From: Gnetum montanum
Lineage: Eukaryota > Streptophyta > Gnetopsida > Gnetales > Gnetaceae
Direction: 5' to 3'
DNA length: 64,000 nucleotides
NCBI GenBank assembly: GCA_015680685.1
Contig: MNCI01000606.1
Span: forward strand, 51,134 to 115,133
Made by a program: the position numbers and the translations under genes. Below the pieces are notes generated by a model, which was not told the origin of the DNA, searched no databases, and was given only the letters and a program-made list of their open reading frames with translations. Positions within the stretch are counted from its first letter, which is position 1. Every line of letters begins with the position of its first letter. Positions 44,556 to 57,039 of this stretch are shown here, one piece after another.

Positions 44556-46130
44556 CTATACTAATAATGTGTTAGAAGTTTCTATGAAGTGAACTTTCCT
44601 TTTGGGGATTGGGGATTTTTCTTTTCTAGTTTCAGGTATATGAAGTACATCCTGAATCACCTCTTTCATTTCATTAAAGTGTAAAAGGTCATACATTGAA
44701 ATGTTAGCTTTGATTTTTTTCAAATCCTTAACTAGGTCATAAGTCTTGTGTTCATCTTTAGCTTCTTGTTCAGGCGGAGCTCTTATAAGTATAGAAGGTG
44801 GATTTGGTTGTTGTGGGGTGTTTGTTTGGGATGACCCAATTTGAGTATTTGTGTTACTTTGACTAACTGCTCTTCTGTTTGGAGGAGTGTAAGGGTCATT
44901 CCTAGTTTGTTTTTGTATGTTATTCATGATGTCACTAAGTCTACGGTAGCAAGTATTATGTGGATTGGGGTCACTTACCATAACTTGTTCAAATGAAGGC
45001 ACTTCCTCATTCTCAATTTCATGGGGTACATTAAGGACCATAATAGGGGGTTTCTCATTTTTTTGACCTTGAGTATAATCACCATATAATGCCAAGAATT
45101 GAGGAAAAGTCCTCTCAAAATGTTGCCTTATGTTATGGAGGCAACAATAATCATCATTGGCTAATGAACTTGGCTTTTCTAGTTGTATAGGATCCTTGTT
45201 GTTATTCTGCTTTAGTTTAACTACTTCATTGGAAAGTTTTTGAAGTGCAGTTAATATCTAGATCATTTGATTTTGAGTTTGAGTTGGGGGTTCAACAAGG
45301 TTGGATATCCCATTTGGGTTTATGATTGATTGGATTAACACCTTCGATTTGTTGTCATTCAAACCAATGTTAGATGGTAGGAACAAAGAAGATGTGGGAC
45401 CTTGAAAGTAGCTATTTGTACGTTGAGTCATTTGAAGAGGAACAAGAATTTGAAATATAGTATTGACCATCAGGAAGGTTGGTAGAGGTAGAGAGTTAGA
45501 TTGCATGGGATTACTAATGCTCATCATTTTAAATTGAGTTTGAATGCTATTCATAAGGGTGATTTGTTCTAACTCCACAGCTTTAGCCATTACTCCTTGT
45601 GTTTTTGTTATGTTTGAATCAGATTTAATGGCATAGGCAAAGACTGGGTTAATGGTAGATAGGTAAAAGTTGAGGATGCCATTGGGTTGTGGACATATCT
45701 CGCTTGGCACATAGGCTAGCTAGTGAAGGAATCTTAGGTTGTAATCTAGGACATTTTCCCCAGGTAGCTTTCTTAAGCTTGTGAAGTTACTTGATGCGAT
45801 TGTAGGGCTTGTGAATTTGTTAAATTGAATTAAGAACTTATCTTTGAACTCCTGCCATGAGTTAATGGAGGCATTGAGAAGCATCAAAAATGATTAGGTG
45901 GCCTTACTCCTGAAAGTTATCACAAATACCCTGCATGCCACATCATTTTGAACAATGTTATACATCCCTAGTAAGGTTTTGAAACATTGTACGTGTTGGC
46001 AAGCATCACTAGTAAGGTTTGTGGGGTCGTAGAACAATTTTATGTTCTAGAGTAATTTTGGGATATCGTGGTAGTTAGTAAAGTTAAAGGGGTTGCTAAC
46101 CAATGGAACCAGGGGTTGATTACCTAACAT
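44556..46130 (-). pseudogene. gag: gag of element C
   Basis: Start MLGNQPLVPLVSNPFNFTNY at 46130. The retrotransposon gag domain (about 45720-46010) shows FVITFRSKAT, INSWQEFKDKFLIQFNKFTS and LRKLPGENVLDYNLRFLH. This matches the usual A-x-x-W, S-W-x-E-F-x-x-x-F-L-x-x-F pattern. Two long open blocks follow: 45710-45258 (Gln/Asn-rich with EQITLMNSIQ) and 45095-44556 (acidic, Pro-rich, KVHFIETSNTLLV at the end). A few stops separate them. It is the best-preserved gag in the window. Confidence 0.8.
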
Positions 46131-46855
46131 CCTAGTCTAGGTTCTCCTAGGAATAAAACTTGGGAAACATGAAGCTCTTTATTTCCTTAATGTAAAGTGA
46201 CGTGTAGTTGGTTGGCTAACAAAAATTATTGAAAATAAATGTCAAAATAAAACTATAAAATTTCATGAAAGGAAAGAGATATTGCAATAAATATATATAT
46301 ATATATAATTAATAAAAACACTAAAATATGCTATTTAAAAAAATTTGAAAGAAAAACATAAATGTATAAAATTGTAATACTTATAAAATTAAAAAGGCCA
46401 ATAGTAAAATACAAAATTTCAGAAAAATAAATTTAAAATTACATAATTAAATAAAACCACCTTACCTATCCTAGGACTAAGGTAAGGACCACCAAAACAC
46501 AAATTCAAAAATGGGACTAAGAAATGAGAGTTTTTTTTAAAAAAAAAAAAAGATTAAAGAAAAATGGGTGATGAAACCCGAAAGTTTTCAAGAAATGAAA
46601 TTTTGAGAATAAGAAATAAAAGGCTCAAAAATTCGTTAAAAAAAATTTCAAGACAATGGCTAAAAATAGAAATTTTAAATAAAACAAGTTTGAAACAAAG
46701 AAAATGAAATTTTCAAGAAATATAAATAGAATATGGACTAGAAAGGGATAGAAAATAGATATTTTATAAAATGGGATAGCAACAGCTAGAAAAATGGCAA
46801 GAAAAAATAATAAACAAAAGGTGGGAGAAAGACCCTCCTCCTAGCGCCAAAAATA
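46131..46855 (-). other. Leader of element C with primer-binding site at 46831-46849
   Basis: On the minus strand TGGCGCTAGGAGGAGGGTC (46849-46831) begins 6 nt inside the 5' LTR. TGGCGC is the usual start of a tRNA-3'-end-complementary primer site in plant gypsy elements; the exact tRNA is not assigned. The rest of the leader is A-rich on plus, with an (AT)n run near 46290-46310. No coding domain. Confidence 0.65.
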
Positions 46856-48837
46856 TGTTGATGCATAAAATTTGGATGCACCAACACCGAGAAAAAAAAA
46901 TCATTTGAGGAGACTATTAACTAGGGTGCCTCTTGTATGAATACGGAAACTCGAGAATAGTCTAAACTGGAGAGGGCTACGTGGCTTTTTGAAAATGAAA
47001 AACTAAATTAAAAAATTAAGGATTTAAATTAAATGATTATCTGGAATACAATAAGTAACTAAGAAAATAAATTTTTCCTAGTGCTACTAATGCTGCTGGT
47101 CCGTCGCTGCCTATGGTATCCACTATCAGGTAGGAAAACCATGACTACCATGAGAGAGAGTCAGAGAGAGAGAGAGACTACTATAGAGAGGTGCTACTTA
47201 TCTCTTGGTCTCTCCCATAGCAATTGCTGCTGCCATGGGGAGAGAGAGAGGGAGATCCCTGCTATCTACCACTTACCTATCATTTTCAGAAAAAGGAATG
47301 AACTACTACAGGCAGGAGAAGAGGAGGCCCAATGTCACCAACCCCTATTGTGCACACATGCTATAAACGTGTAGCAGCAACTTGCTACTTCTTCGTTCAC
47401 TTTCAGTAGTCAAGGAGAAAGGAAAGAGGCCACTATAGTTTCTATGGAGGAGAGTCATAGTCTGCCACACACCCTGCTACTGTTGATGCATCATTGTCTG
47501 CCACAAAGAAAAAGGAAACCACTGATTACGGATTTCCTACTACCTTTTGCCACCGCGTGCACCATGTGTCACCTATAAGTAGAAGGGAGAGAAAAGCCTC
47601 TAATGCACGCACTATGCAAAGCTACTGCTACTACTCACATGTCATTTACATGCACCCAAAAAAAAACATAACTATCCTCCTAGCTAATTCCAAGATTTGA
47701 TAATTTGGGAGCACCCCAGGACTGATAGAAAGAGCCCCATAGACTAATAGAAAGAGCCCCCTTTATAGCTGTTGCGGCCATCCCATAATGGCATCCACGT
47801 TTTTCCTATCATGCCACATTCACCTATGGCCATTACATCCACCACCACCCACTACATAATCGTTGTTACCACCATCATAATCGTTGTTACCACCATCATG
47901 ACCGTTCACTGCCAGAAACTGCTACCATGATTGCCACCTCCACCATTATGCTATTAACATTCCTACAATGAATGCATGTAACATTCCTGAAAATGCCCGT
48001 CATGAATGCCTTTGTAACTCTTGTAACACCCAAGAGTTACAACCTACAAGCCCATCACAAAAGTTTGATGGATATTGATGTGTTGTAGAAGTTTCCACAA
48101 GTCAATGTTGGTCTTCACTTGCACAAATTTTGTGGTTAGTATCTATCAAAAACATACACATTCAAATTATATGGTCACAAGCCATGTCTCTACAGTCTCT
48201 TCACTAAGACAAGAAATTGAAAGGAAACAAAATTATCATCCCACATTAGATATAGTCTAGACTCTGGACATAGTTTAATGAGAAAGCAAGGATTCCTGGG
48301 CCAACATGGAATAGCATAAGGATTTCATCCATAAATTAATTTTCATGGAGCATCCATATTCACAAATTTTTCTCTTTAATTGCAACTTCTTTTCTAGTTT
48401 AGTGATTGTAGTTTGTAGCTACCTGTCTAGTTGTATTCCTTTATCATTATGTTAACCACTCTTTCAAAACCATCACATATATATAGTTGCTATTTTATCT
48501 TCTAAATATTTAGATACTTGATAATTTAGGGAACCAAAAAATGGATACCCATGTTTGTCACATTGGTGTGAGTATACAATTTTGGTGGGCATTTGTTTTT
48601 TGCTTGAAGAAAAATGCAAGGTCATGCACCACAATTTTGACTATCAATGCAATGGTGATGCCAGGACAATATTTGTCTTTGTGATGTTCCATTAATATTA
48701 AATGTGTACAAAGTCCATGTTCATATTATGTTAGTATGTCACTATTGATGAATATGAATTTTTTTTTAGTTTTCATGGTATTCAAACATATTTAAACATG
48801 GCCCCATGCCTAGCATGGGTGAGGTTGACATCAACAC
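46856..48837 (-). repeat. Element C 5' LTR (right copy)
   Basis: Partner of 40025-41997. The hairpin is intact at 48012-48042. This copy alone carries a 24-bp tandem duplication (aatcgttgttaccaccatcat type, about 47859-47905), so it arose after insertion or was lost from the left copy. Confidence 0.9.
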
Positions 48838-48842
48838 AACTT

Positions 48843-49075
48843 CATCTTAATTTTGAGTGAAGCTTCATCCCCAAAGGACCCTTTTTTATTAGAAAGAGTC
48901 TTCAGATGATGATGACAAGTGTTCCAGTAGCACCAATGCCAACACTAGTAGTGATGATGATGAGGAGCATACTTATCATCCATCCAAAGCAGTAGTTGAT
49001 TCTAAGTTTGATGATGTAATCAAGGTTAGTGATTAGGATCCTTTGGAGATCTCTCTCTCTCTCTCTCCTTTTTGT
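48843..49075 (+). pseudogene. Accessory ORF of element B, part 2 (3' of the C insertion)
   Basis: It continues the reading broken at 40024. It opens with SEASSPKDPF and a very acidic run (SSDDDD, then SSDDDDEEHTYHPS), then DVIKVSD and DPLE. Element A ends in the same way: an Asp/Glu/Asn/Ser-rich block, VSDYDPW and a stop. This establishes that element C sits inside the accessory ORF. A (TC)n run follows at 49049-49067. Confidence 0.65.
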
Positions 49076-49446
49076 TGACATCCAAAAAAGGTGGGAAATT
49101 TTGGAGATGTTCACATATGTGATATTCTTGGATTTTCACATATGTGATTTTTGTATATGACGTGGTCATTGTATGAAAAATTGTATGGATAGTTGAGGAT
49201 GGTTTATGATATAGATTGATGGTGCTTATTTCGGTTATATTTGTGTGGTGCATTTCTTAGAGACAGGTTTTTACTTTTGCATCATATCATATTCAATTTT
49301 ATCATCCTTCCTTACACCTTAAACCCTAGAGCCTCTATCCTAGTCCTTGACTGCCATTGGAATTTATAAGTCTTAACACTTTAATTTTATCTTTAGTATT
49401 TATTGGTTTATCATCTCACCCATTTTCTTAAGTTTTGGACATCACC
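49076..49446 (+). other. 3' untranslated stretch of element B
   Basis: Non-coding, between the accessory ORF and the polypurine tract. It contains 'acatatgtgat' repeated at 49113 and 49138. Nothing else recognised. Confidence 0.4.
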
Positions 49447-49460
49447 AAAAAGGAGGAGAT
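49447..49460 (+). other. Polypurine tract of element B
   Basis: AAAAAGGAGGAGAT directly precedes TGTTGACCTTTTGG, the LTR start. It is identical in form to the tract of element A on the minus strand (1672-1685). Confidence 0.8.
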
Positions 49461-50581
49461 TGTTGACCTTTTGGTATGTTAAAACCTTAAGAAAATTGGA
49501 GAATATAGAATGTTGTGGGTATGATGTTTTGGTAGGCATTAATGAAGACTTAAGAAATGAAAGAGTTTTCATAGTGGAAATAACAAGTACTCAAGGAGAA
49601 CAAGATGAAGATGAAGACTATAGCAAAATGAAGAAGTTTCTTAGATCAAGGATGAGCCAAATCAATGAAAGAAAGCCTCAGAAAGCAAAACCCAAAAGTT
49701 GAGAAGACATCTCCTTGATGAAGAAAACATCTTGGCTGAAATGAAGGATGCCCAAAAGATGACGTCTTTCAAAACTAGTAGAAGTCTCCTATTTGGAAAA
49801 GATGTCTTCATGAAAACATCTCCTCATAGACATCTCCTTTGATGAAGAGACTTCTCCCCTAAATTGGAGTCTATGTAGTGAGATGTCTCAATCTTGAAGA
49901 AGATTTCTCTCCTAGTTGTTAAATAGTTGTTGCATAAATTCCGAGGTGATTTCAGAAACATAAAGGCTATAGGAAGACTTGATTCTCTTGGAGAAAATGC
50001 AAGTTTTTGTGTGCAAGCAAGTGTCAACATCAAGCAATCATTATGAAAATTATTCTTTTATATTTATGTATTTGATTGTACCATCTTTTGTATTGTAGTG
50101 ATTTTGTACTATACCTCAAAGTACAAAGACTAGTAAGTCAGGTGCATCCTTTTCTTGTAATTTTTGTTTCTCTTTCTTGTTGCCCCCCTTGGGTTTATGT
50201 GCTTCTTGTGAGAAGACATTGTCTTAAGCTTGTCAAGATCCTACAAGATTGAGTGGTTGGTGTAGTGTCATAACATTTTAGATCAGAGCTCAAGTTGTAA
50301 AGATTGTGGGATCCTAGAAACTACATTCTAAACATGACAGGACCTTGCAAGGTTGAGTGGATATGCGGTGCCAAATCACTCCAAAGAAGAGATTAGAGTT
50401 GTATAGGGTGTGGTACCCTTTAAATCATATTTTAAGATAAACAAAGTCTTGAGGTGTGCAAGTGAACTTCCCTCTAAGTGTGGAGTATCCAAGTTGGGGA
50501 ATCACATAAAATTGATGTGTTCTTTATGTTGAAAAATCTTGGATTCGGGGAACTTATTCATCCCCCCCTTCTAAGTTCTAC
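49461..50581 (+). repeat. Element B 3' LTR
   Basis: Homologous to the LTRs of element A in reverse orientation. Landmarks: TGTTGACCTTTTGGTATG start, a GACATCTCC-rich U3 (49705-49890; exact TGTCTC at 49884-49889), a decayed TATA (CTATAGGA, 49967-49974), tgtggtacc-type blocks, and an end 'cccttctaagttctaca'. Confidence 0.85.
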
Positions 50582-52600
50582 AATCCTCAAGGTGCTTATC
50601 AAGATTGAAATTGATACAAAGGGTTTGTTTTAAAAAAAATGTTTAAATTGATGTTTTATGAAAACATTTAAATCGATCTTTTCAAATAAACATTAACATG
50701 GTAGAGCAGTTCAAGAAAGCACATCTAGAATAGAAAAGTTGTTCTACAAGGTGATTCTATTTAGCACTTTTCATCTCAAGCTAAAGTGGTAGAGCAAATT
50801 CTCATTCCTCTTATAATAGTTTGATTCTATTTAGCATTACCTTTCTTAGCTCATGTGTTAGAGCTATTTTCATCATTGAAAATGATTCTACATATTGATC
50901 CTTTTTGTTGAGCTAGAATAAAAACCTTTTACACACATGCCTTAAAGATTTTTTTAAAAAAACTTAGTTGCATAGAGTTCTACTACCAAGAGCTTATGTG
51001 GTAGAGCTAATTTAACAAGCCCTTCATAAAGTGAGAAAGTGGATCTACAAACTAATCTTATTCTACGCTTTGCTTTCCTGGGCTAACATGGTAGAATTGA
51101 TTTTTGTTACTTTTGTAGAATAAAAAACTAGTTCTACAAGATGACTCTACAAGTTGATCTTGAAAAAAATTTTAAGCAGATGCATTTTGAATGAGTAGCT
51201 AACATGAGAGAGCTAAATTGATTGCATCCTTCATAGACCAAAGCTTTGCTCTTCTAGTTAGTTTTTTTTTTTTTTTTGTGCTTTTCGGTTGAGCTAACAT
51301 GGTAGAACTAAACGAGCTTTTATTTGTAGATTCAAAATGAGCCTCTACAAGCTAAGTTGGATTAAAAAATCTAAAAGCGCATGTGCTCTAAATGTTATTT
51401 AAGCATAGCCCCACTCAAGCCTATTTGTGAACTACTTACATGGTAGAGCTTTTTTCAAACTCTTTGTAAAATTGAAAATGGTTCTGCAAGTTGGATTCTA
51501 TATGCTAAGCTAGATTTAAAAAAGCTATAATGAACATGCTATTATTTGAGCATGGTTCCCCTAAAGTAAAAAAATTCAAAACAAGCTATCTATGCAAAGC
51601 TAAGAATAAGAGTTGAGCAAGTAGAGAAATACCCAACTGTAGAAGGTGCTAAGTTGTTAGAGCAGATCAGGCTAAGTAGAGCAAGCAACACAATTCTAAA
51701 TGTCAACTCTATATGTTAACATGATGCATATGTTTGAAAAAGAAATAACTTGGTTCTTACAAAGAGTCTGCTACTTAACAGCTTTTATCTAAATGATAAT
51801 TTTTCATCTAGATGAAAAAGCACTTAGCTATTATTTCTTGTTTGAGTTGTTTAATGAGTCTACGAGTGCTTATGAATGCAAAGCTTCATCTAGAGACAAA
51901 GCTTTCATCTAGATGTAAATTTTGACTTCTGCTAGATGCTAACATGACATTAAAAAAATGCTTTTACTACAAAGATCAAGAACTCAAATTTGCAAAATGA
52001 AAGAGCCCTTGCAAGAAGTAATAATACACCAAGCTCAAAACACTCAACACACAAAAAGTTCAATGTACATTCCATTACTACTTTAAAAATTTAAACAAAA
52101 ATTTCCTAATTATCTTTAAAGATAACTTGCTTATATTTTTATCTAGTTATGCATTTCAAGTTTTCAAGACAGCAAGATATTGAAACTCTATATCCAAAAA
52201 GCATATGGAAAATAAATGTGGGAGGTGTGCTAACCAAATTCACCCATACATAGTACCACCATCTTTGTGTGATTTAGTTCTCTTTCTCTACAAATGTGAT
52301 ATGTGATATTTTAGACAAAGAGAGCTATGACTATGGCTCTTTCACCCATCTTCTTGTTAGATGTGATAAAGAGCTACTGTTGTGGCTCTTTGTTATATAT
52401 TGATATGGCTTTAGATAAAAGTAAATGGCTATAGAGAATCATTATTATATCAAAGCACATTGGGATTATAGTAAGATGCAAATATTTTCTACATTAGTTT
52501 AACTAAATTTTGTATGCTAAAGACATAGTTGCAAAAAATGCAGAGAATGTTTTGGATTGGGACTATTTCACATTTTTCATTTCAATAATGAAACCCATTT
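50582..52600 (+). repeat. Leader-like direct repeat, right copy, with CATGGTAGAGC words
   Basis: 50595-51245 matches 35690-36368. The string tgcttatcaaga (50592-50603) right after the LTR recalls a primer site (TGGTATCAAGAGC type) but is weak. Repeated CATGGTAGAGC-like words continue to about 51670. From 51700 to 52600 nothing is recognised. Confidence 0.5.
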
Positions 52601-52689
52601 CAAAATGTCATTGCTTCTAGTGTTTAGGTTCTAAAGTTTTCTCATTATCATTATTATATCCTTTTCCTAACAAACTAGGGTGGGCTAAA

Positions 52690-53880
52690 GCTTTTTTTAT
52701 TTGTAGTTCCTTCAAATCATCTTCAATCATTTTTTTCATGTCTTCTTTAGTCTTTTTTTCGATGGCTTTCTTGGAACATTAATGTAGCAACCTTTGTTTA
52801 TAGGCTCATTGTTGGATCTTATTTTCATATAACTAAACCATCTAAGATGACATTCTTGTAGCTTATCTAAAATAGAAATGACTCCAAGTCTTCCTCTTAT
52901 GTCTATATTATGTAGTTTATCTCTTCTAGTAATATTCGACATCCATCAAAGCATTCACATTTCTACCACACTGATTTTTTGTTCATGCCTTTTTTATACT
53001 TCCCAACCTTCATTTCCATATAAGATAGTAGGCCTAATTGTTGTCCTATAAAATTTATTTTTTAATTTTATTGGTATTATTTTATAATGCAAAACACCAC
53101 TATCCTATCTTCATTTTGACCATCTTACCTTAATACTATTTCTTATCTGTTTTATCAATTTGACCATCTGATTAAAGGATTGTAGTGAGGGATTTTTTCA
53201 ACCTTAAATTATCATTTTTATTTTACCGCTATTTATGCTATTATTAAAATTGAATTCTATATATTTTATCTTACTTTTGCTAATTTTTAAACTTTTTGAT
53301 TCTAGAGCAACTTCTTCATTTTAGTAGCAATATTTTCTTAAGTTATATCTACCAAGATAATATCATCTATAAATAGTATACACCAAGGGATTTCATCTTG
53401 TATTTCCTTTGTTAATCCATCTATAATAATGGCAAATAAGTATGAACTAAGTGTAGATCCTTCATGTAGACCTTCTATGACTAGAAGATCACAAGTTATT
53501 TCATAACTTGTTCTACTTTTAGTGATAGCTCCTTCACACGTCTTAAATCACTTTAATATATTTATCAGGGATGTTTTTCCTCCATAAGGCCCACCAAATA
53601 ATATTTCTAAGCACTCTATCATATACTTTTTCCAAGTTAATGAAGACCATATATAGATTTTTTCCCTATATTTTATAATTTTTTCCATTAACTCTTGTAT
53701 ATAAAAAATAGCCATTATAGTAGATCTTCCTAAAATAAATCTAAATTGATTTATAATTTCATAATTTGTAATAAAAAAATCCATTTGAAAATTTAAAAAA
53801 TAAAAAAAAATTATATCATTTAATAAATTGGATGTTAAAAGTAAATGCAATTTTCTTTTCATCTCTATCCAAATATTTTT
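52690..53880 (-). pseudogene. RTE-type LINE reverse transcriptase fragment
   Basis: Non-LTR retrotransposon RT copies RNA at the target site. On the minus strand the blocks in order are NQFRFILGRSTIMAIFYIQE then LMEKIIKYREK (53750-53670). Next is GLHEGSTLSSYLFAIIIDGL, then EIPWCILFIDDIILVD (about 53475-53350), where the catalytic F-A-D-D is F-I-D-D. RPTILYGNEGWEV follows (about 53050-53010). The last part is CHLRWFSYMKIRS with a basic KRLKKTKEDMKKM tail (52850-52720). The order matches plant RTE elements (GLHQGS-x-L-S-P, Q-D-E-x-P-W-C, L-R-W-F-G-H). The 5' part, endonuclease included, is missing. Many stops. Confidence 0.8.
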
Positions 53881-54745
53881 AGTTTTAATGAATTTTCAAG
53901 GTATATATATTCAAATTTTTATATGCTACTACTAAGTTTTGTAGATTGTTTCTTATCTACAACCTTATTTTCACCCATTTTTCATAACATTTTTGTTTCC
54001 ATAAAATAGCTCCATTGCTCATTTCTAGAAACTATAAGTAAAGATGTGTGATAAAAATATCAATGTAATTAGAGTTTGTGAAATTTTCCATTGATCATAA
54101 GTAAAACAAACAAGCCCATTTATAATGGGATTGATTACATAATCATGTACATAGTAATAATGTTTGTATTAGTTTTTTAGATTTGGTATATTGATTATTG
54201 TTAATTCTTGGCTAACTCATGAAATTTAAAATGTTATATTTAAATTATACTCTAAGTCACAATTACTATATTTAAGGTTGAACTTGGAAACTCTAGATTC
54301 TACAAGCCTAAGTATTTGAAATTTTGTTAATCTTCTGCCATTCTAGGGATATTACATGTAATGTTGCCAAATTCAGTAGGTGATCATTCAAGAGGAACCA
54401 CTACTTCTTTTTCATTTTACAAATTACCTAATGATATATATGAATCTATTACTCAGGAAATTTCTAAAAGGTATGTTTTCATGTAATTTTTGGCTTATTT
54501 ACCTTGTTAATTTTTTGAGTCATTTAAAGTTGGTTGGGAAAGATCAAGGTTTGAATGTTATCCATGCTAGTTATTTTTCTAACTTATCTTTGCTACTAGA
54601 ATTTGTTGATTTGATGATGGTTTCTAAGATCCTTGATATCAGTGTTTTCAATCATTGTCATGCTTTATTGATTATTCGAATGTGGACTCTCTTTTTAATA
54701 AAGCATCCTATTGCGATGGAAAATCTCAGTTGCTAGAAAAACTAA
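53881..54745. other. Unassigned stretch
   Basis: AT-rich. One plus-strand open frame (54380-54736, 118 codons) is Leu/Ile/Phe-rich and matches nothing recognised. It may be chance or a decayed fragment. No RNA gene seen. Confidence 0.3.
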
Positions 54746-54749
54746 GGAT

Positions 54750-57000
54750 TCTTGGTTGTAGGCAGCCTCAACCTCGAATCCCCTAGGGCCTCTATAGGAA
54801 AAATGGGATTTAGGGTGCCTTGGATGGTTCGATAGATCACCCAAGGACTTAGGAGGGTTGCAAAACAGGGGTAACAAAATAGGGACATGCAAATCTATAA
54901 AGGAATGCACTAAAAATATAACAATTATCTCTGGAATTGTACACAAAATGAAATCGTAAACTTTATTAAATAAACAAAGAATGAGTTCAAAGGGGTGTAC
55001 AAGGTGCCCATGATGGGGGTCAAAGGAGGGTTCACTTGGGTAGGGGTTCAAAGCCCATTGAGGCCATGATCAACTCCACGATCTAGTATCTCTACCACTC
55101 CTGATGCTATCGAACCTCCTTTGTCACCACCTTAGATCTACAATGCTAGTTACCACTAAGGTTAGAAAAATGTGAATGATTAGGATGGCCAAAGTGCACC
55201 ATGTTGGGACTTGGGGATCTCAGGGAGTAACATTGATACCCAAAGTACATAGATCCTAAGGGGGGTAACAAGTTGCAAAGGTTCCACATTGCTAGGCACC
55301 AAGAAGCTATGTTTTTGCTAAGGAAGCAAGAGCTCTTCGATGTCAAAATGCCAAGGGTGCTAAATTGCCAAAGTGTGGAACATTAACATGGTGCCAAGGT
55401 TTGGTTTTTATAGGGTTATGGCCATGATTTGGACTACAAATTGGCTATAAATGGCTGATTTATTGGTTGCAAATTGGCTGCCAAATTGCTAAAAATTAGC
55501 TACCATGTTCAAGGGTTAGGTGAGATCCACTCCCATGCATCCTAACTATCTAGCTCCCTCCATGCTGTCTAACTCCCTCTATCCTAACTAGCTAACCCCT
55601 CCCCCACTAGGGAGAGAGTGTCAACATTGGGGGGATGGGTGGTCAACTCTGGGGGTGAAGGTCAACTCCTCTAGGCTAGGTCACTTCCCTTTTTACACTA
55701 GGAATAGGTGAGTTCTACCCCCTTGCACTCCTCTTTACTAGCCTTGAAGTCTCCTAGTTGGCTTACCTCATTGTAGGGGGTGTGTCAACGTAAAGAAATG
55801 TATACCCCCATAAAACACATCAAATTGCCATGTTTGGCATTCTAAAAGGAATTTTTGACTTTCCTAGCCCAAATACAAATAGTAGATGACTTCATTCACT
55901 TGGGGAATAAGGCTTTGATCACTTATGAAGCATTTTTTAGCCCCAAAAGTATGAAACATGTGAGATTTCCCCTTTATGGATTACAACCTTCATATTTATA
56001 ATAAAATATTACCTCAAGTTTCATGGGATCGGATTACATAGGTTTCAACATGCAAATTTGGTGGTGTTTCATTGGTCCCTCCTTGTTGGTGTCTAGAGGA
56101 TTGACTTGAGAGGCACTGACAAAGAATACAAAACACCACTGTAAGTCCACCATCGATGCTTCCTCTTCATGCTTGATCCAATTGTGCCAAACCATGTCAA
56201 AGATTTCTTGTGATGATGGAATTGGGCTATGATGAAGGAATGATAGTAGTAATTAGGAAGATGGTCATGGAAGCTAGCAATGAATTCCAAGTGTTGCCAC
56301 CATGGCTTGGCTATAGTGTGATACTGACATATTTTGAAGTGTTGGTTGCTTGGCAACTATGTTTGAGGAACCAACCACTTCTTTCTAAGAGCTTTTAGCC
56401 ATTGGGCTTTGAGGCTTCTTTGGCCATTTGGCTCCTTAACAATTTGCTTTTCCTGTTGCTCTTTTTTTTTTTTTTTTTTTTTGTAGGATGAAACCTTCAT
56501 TAGGTTTCATTGCCAAGGCCAGTTTAACATAGTTTCCCTATTAAATGAGTTGCATTATACTCAATAGTCTTGAGAGTTATCCCATTGAATGAGATGTGTT
56601 ATGCTTGATGGACTTAATGGTTTTTCCACTAAATGAATTATGTTACTTTCATGTGGACTTGAAGATGGAGCATGTTAAGGGCATATCATATGGCTATAGT
56701 GCATGAGTGGCAAACATGAGTTAACATTGTTACTCAAGGTATGGAAGGCTATAATCAAGCTACGAGGCTTGGCTCAAGGAGTTGTGCTAGAGGGAGGATG
56801 ATGGTACAAGTATTATTGACATAGCAAGACAAACTCACCAAATCTTGCATATCAAGGTCATGTGATGATTTTCTATCATAATGAGTTGCATCCTTGCAAT
56901 GGCCCCATGCTTCATCCTACAAAAAAAACTCTAAAGGAATATGAAAAATAAGCAAACAAATCATGTTAAATAGTTACAATGCAAATATAGGCCACATGGA
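54750..57000 (-). repeat. Probable 3' LTR of element I
   Basis: On the minus strand a TATA box (CCTATAAAAACC, about 55414-55403) lies in the middle of non-coding sequence directly downstream of pol. A 22-nt poly-T (about 56461-56482, plus strand) lies in the U3. No partner LTR is in the window, so the limits are a guess. Confidence 0.4.
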
Positions 57001-57039
57001 GAATAAAACCAAGCACCCAGGTCACCAATGTTGTCAATT

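Larger units (their letters stand above)
40025..48837 (-). mobile_element. Element C: Ty3/gypsy element with gag and protease, RT deleted, nested in B
   Basis: Two long terminal repeats (40025-41997 and 46856-48837) have inverted ends TGTTGATG...CATCAACA. Minus-strand order: 5' LTR (right), primer site (46849-46831), gag (46130-44556), protease (44540-43722), integrase C-terminal piece (about 43605-43400), polypurine tract (42010-42001) and 3' LTR (left). RT, RNase H and the integrase core are missing. The flanks AGCTT (40020-40024) and AACTT (48838-48842) fit a 5-bp target duplication. The two sides rejoin to give a continuous element B accessory ORF. Confidence 0.88.
35690..50581 (+). mobile_element. 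Element B: Ty1/copia-type non-autonomous element, relative of A, interrupted by element C
   Basis: Plus-strand order: leader-like repeat (35690-36368), gag (36369-38190), internal promoter (38311-38536), accessory ORF part 1 (38585-40024), insertion C (40025-48837), accessory ORF part 2 (48843-49075), polypurine tract (49447-49460) and 3' LTR (49461-50581). The gene order, protein motifs and LTR match element A. The 5' LTR, primer site and gag start are missing. The leader-like repeat also follows the 3' LTR (50595-51245), an arrangement discussed in the findings. Confidence 0.7.

Noticed and set aside
54380-54736. A 118-codon plus-strand open frame as a gene.
   Set aside because: Hydrophobic AT-rich composition, no recognised motif, no homologous copy in the window and no clear promoter.
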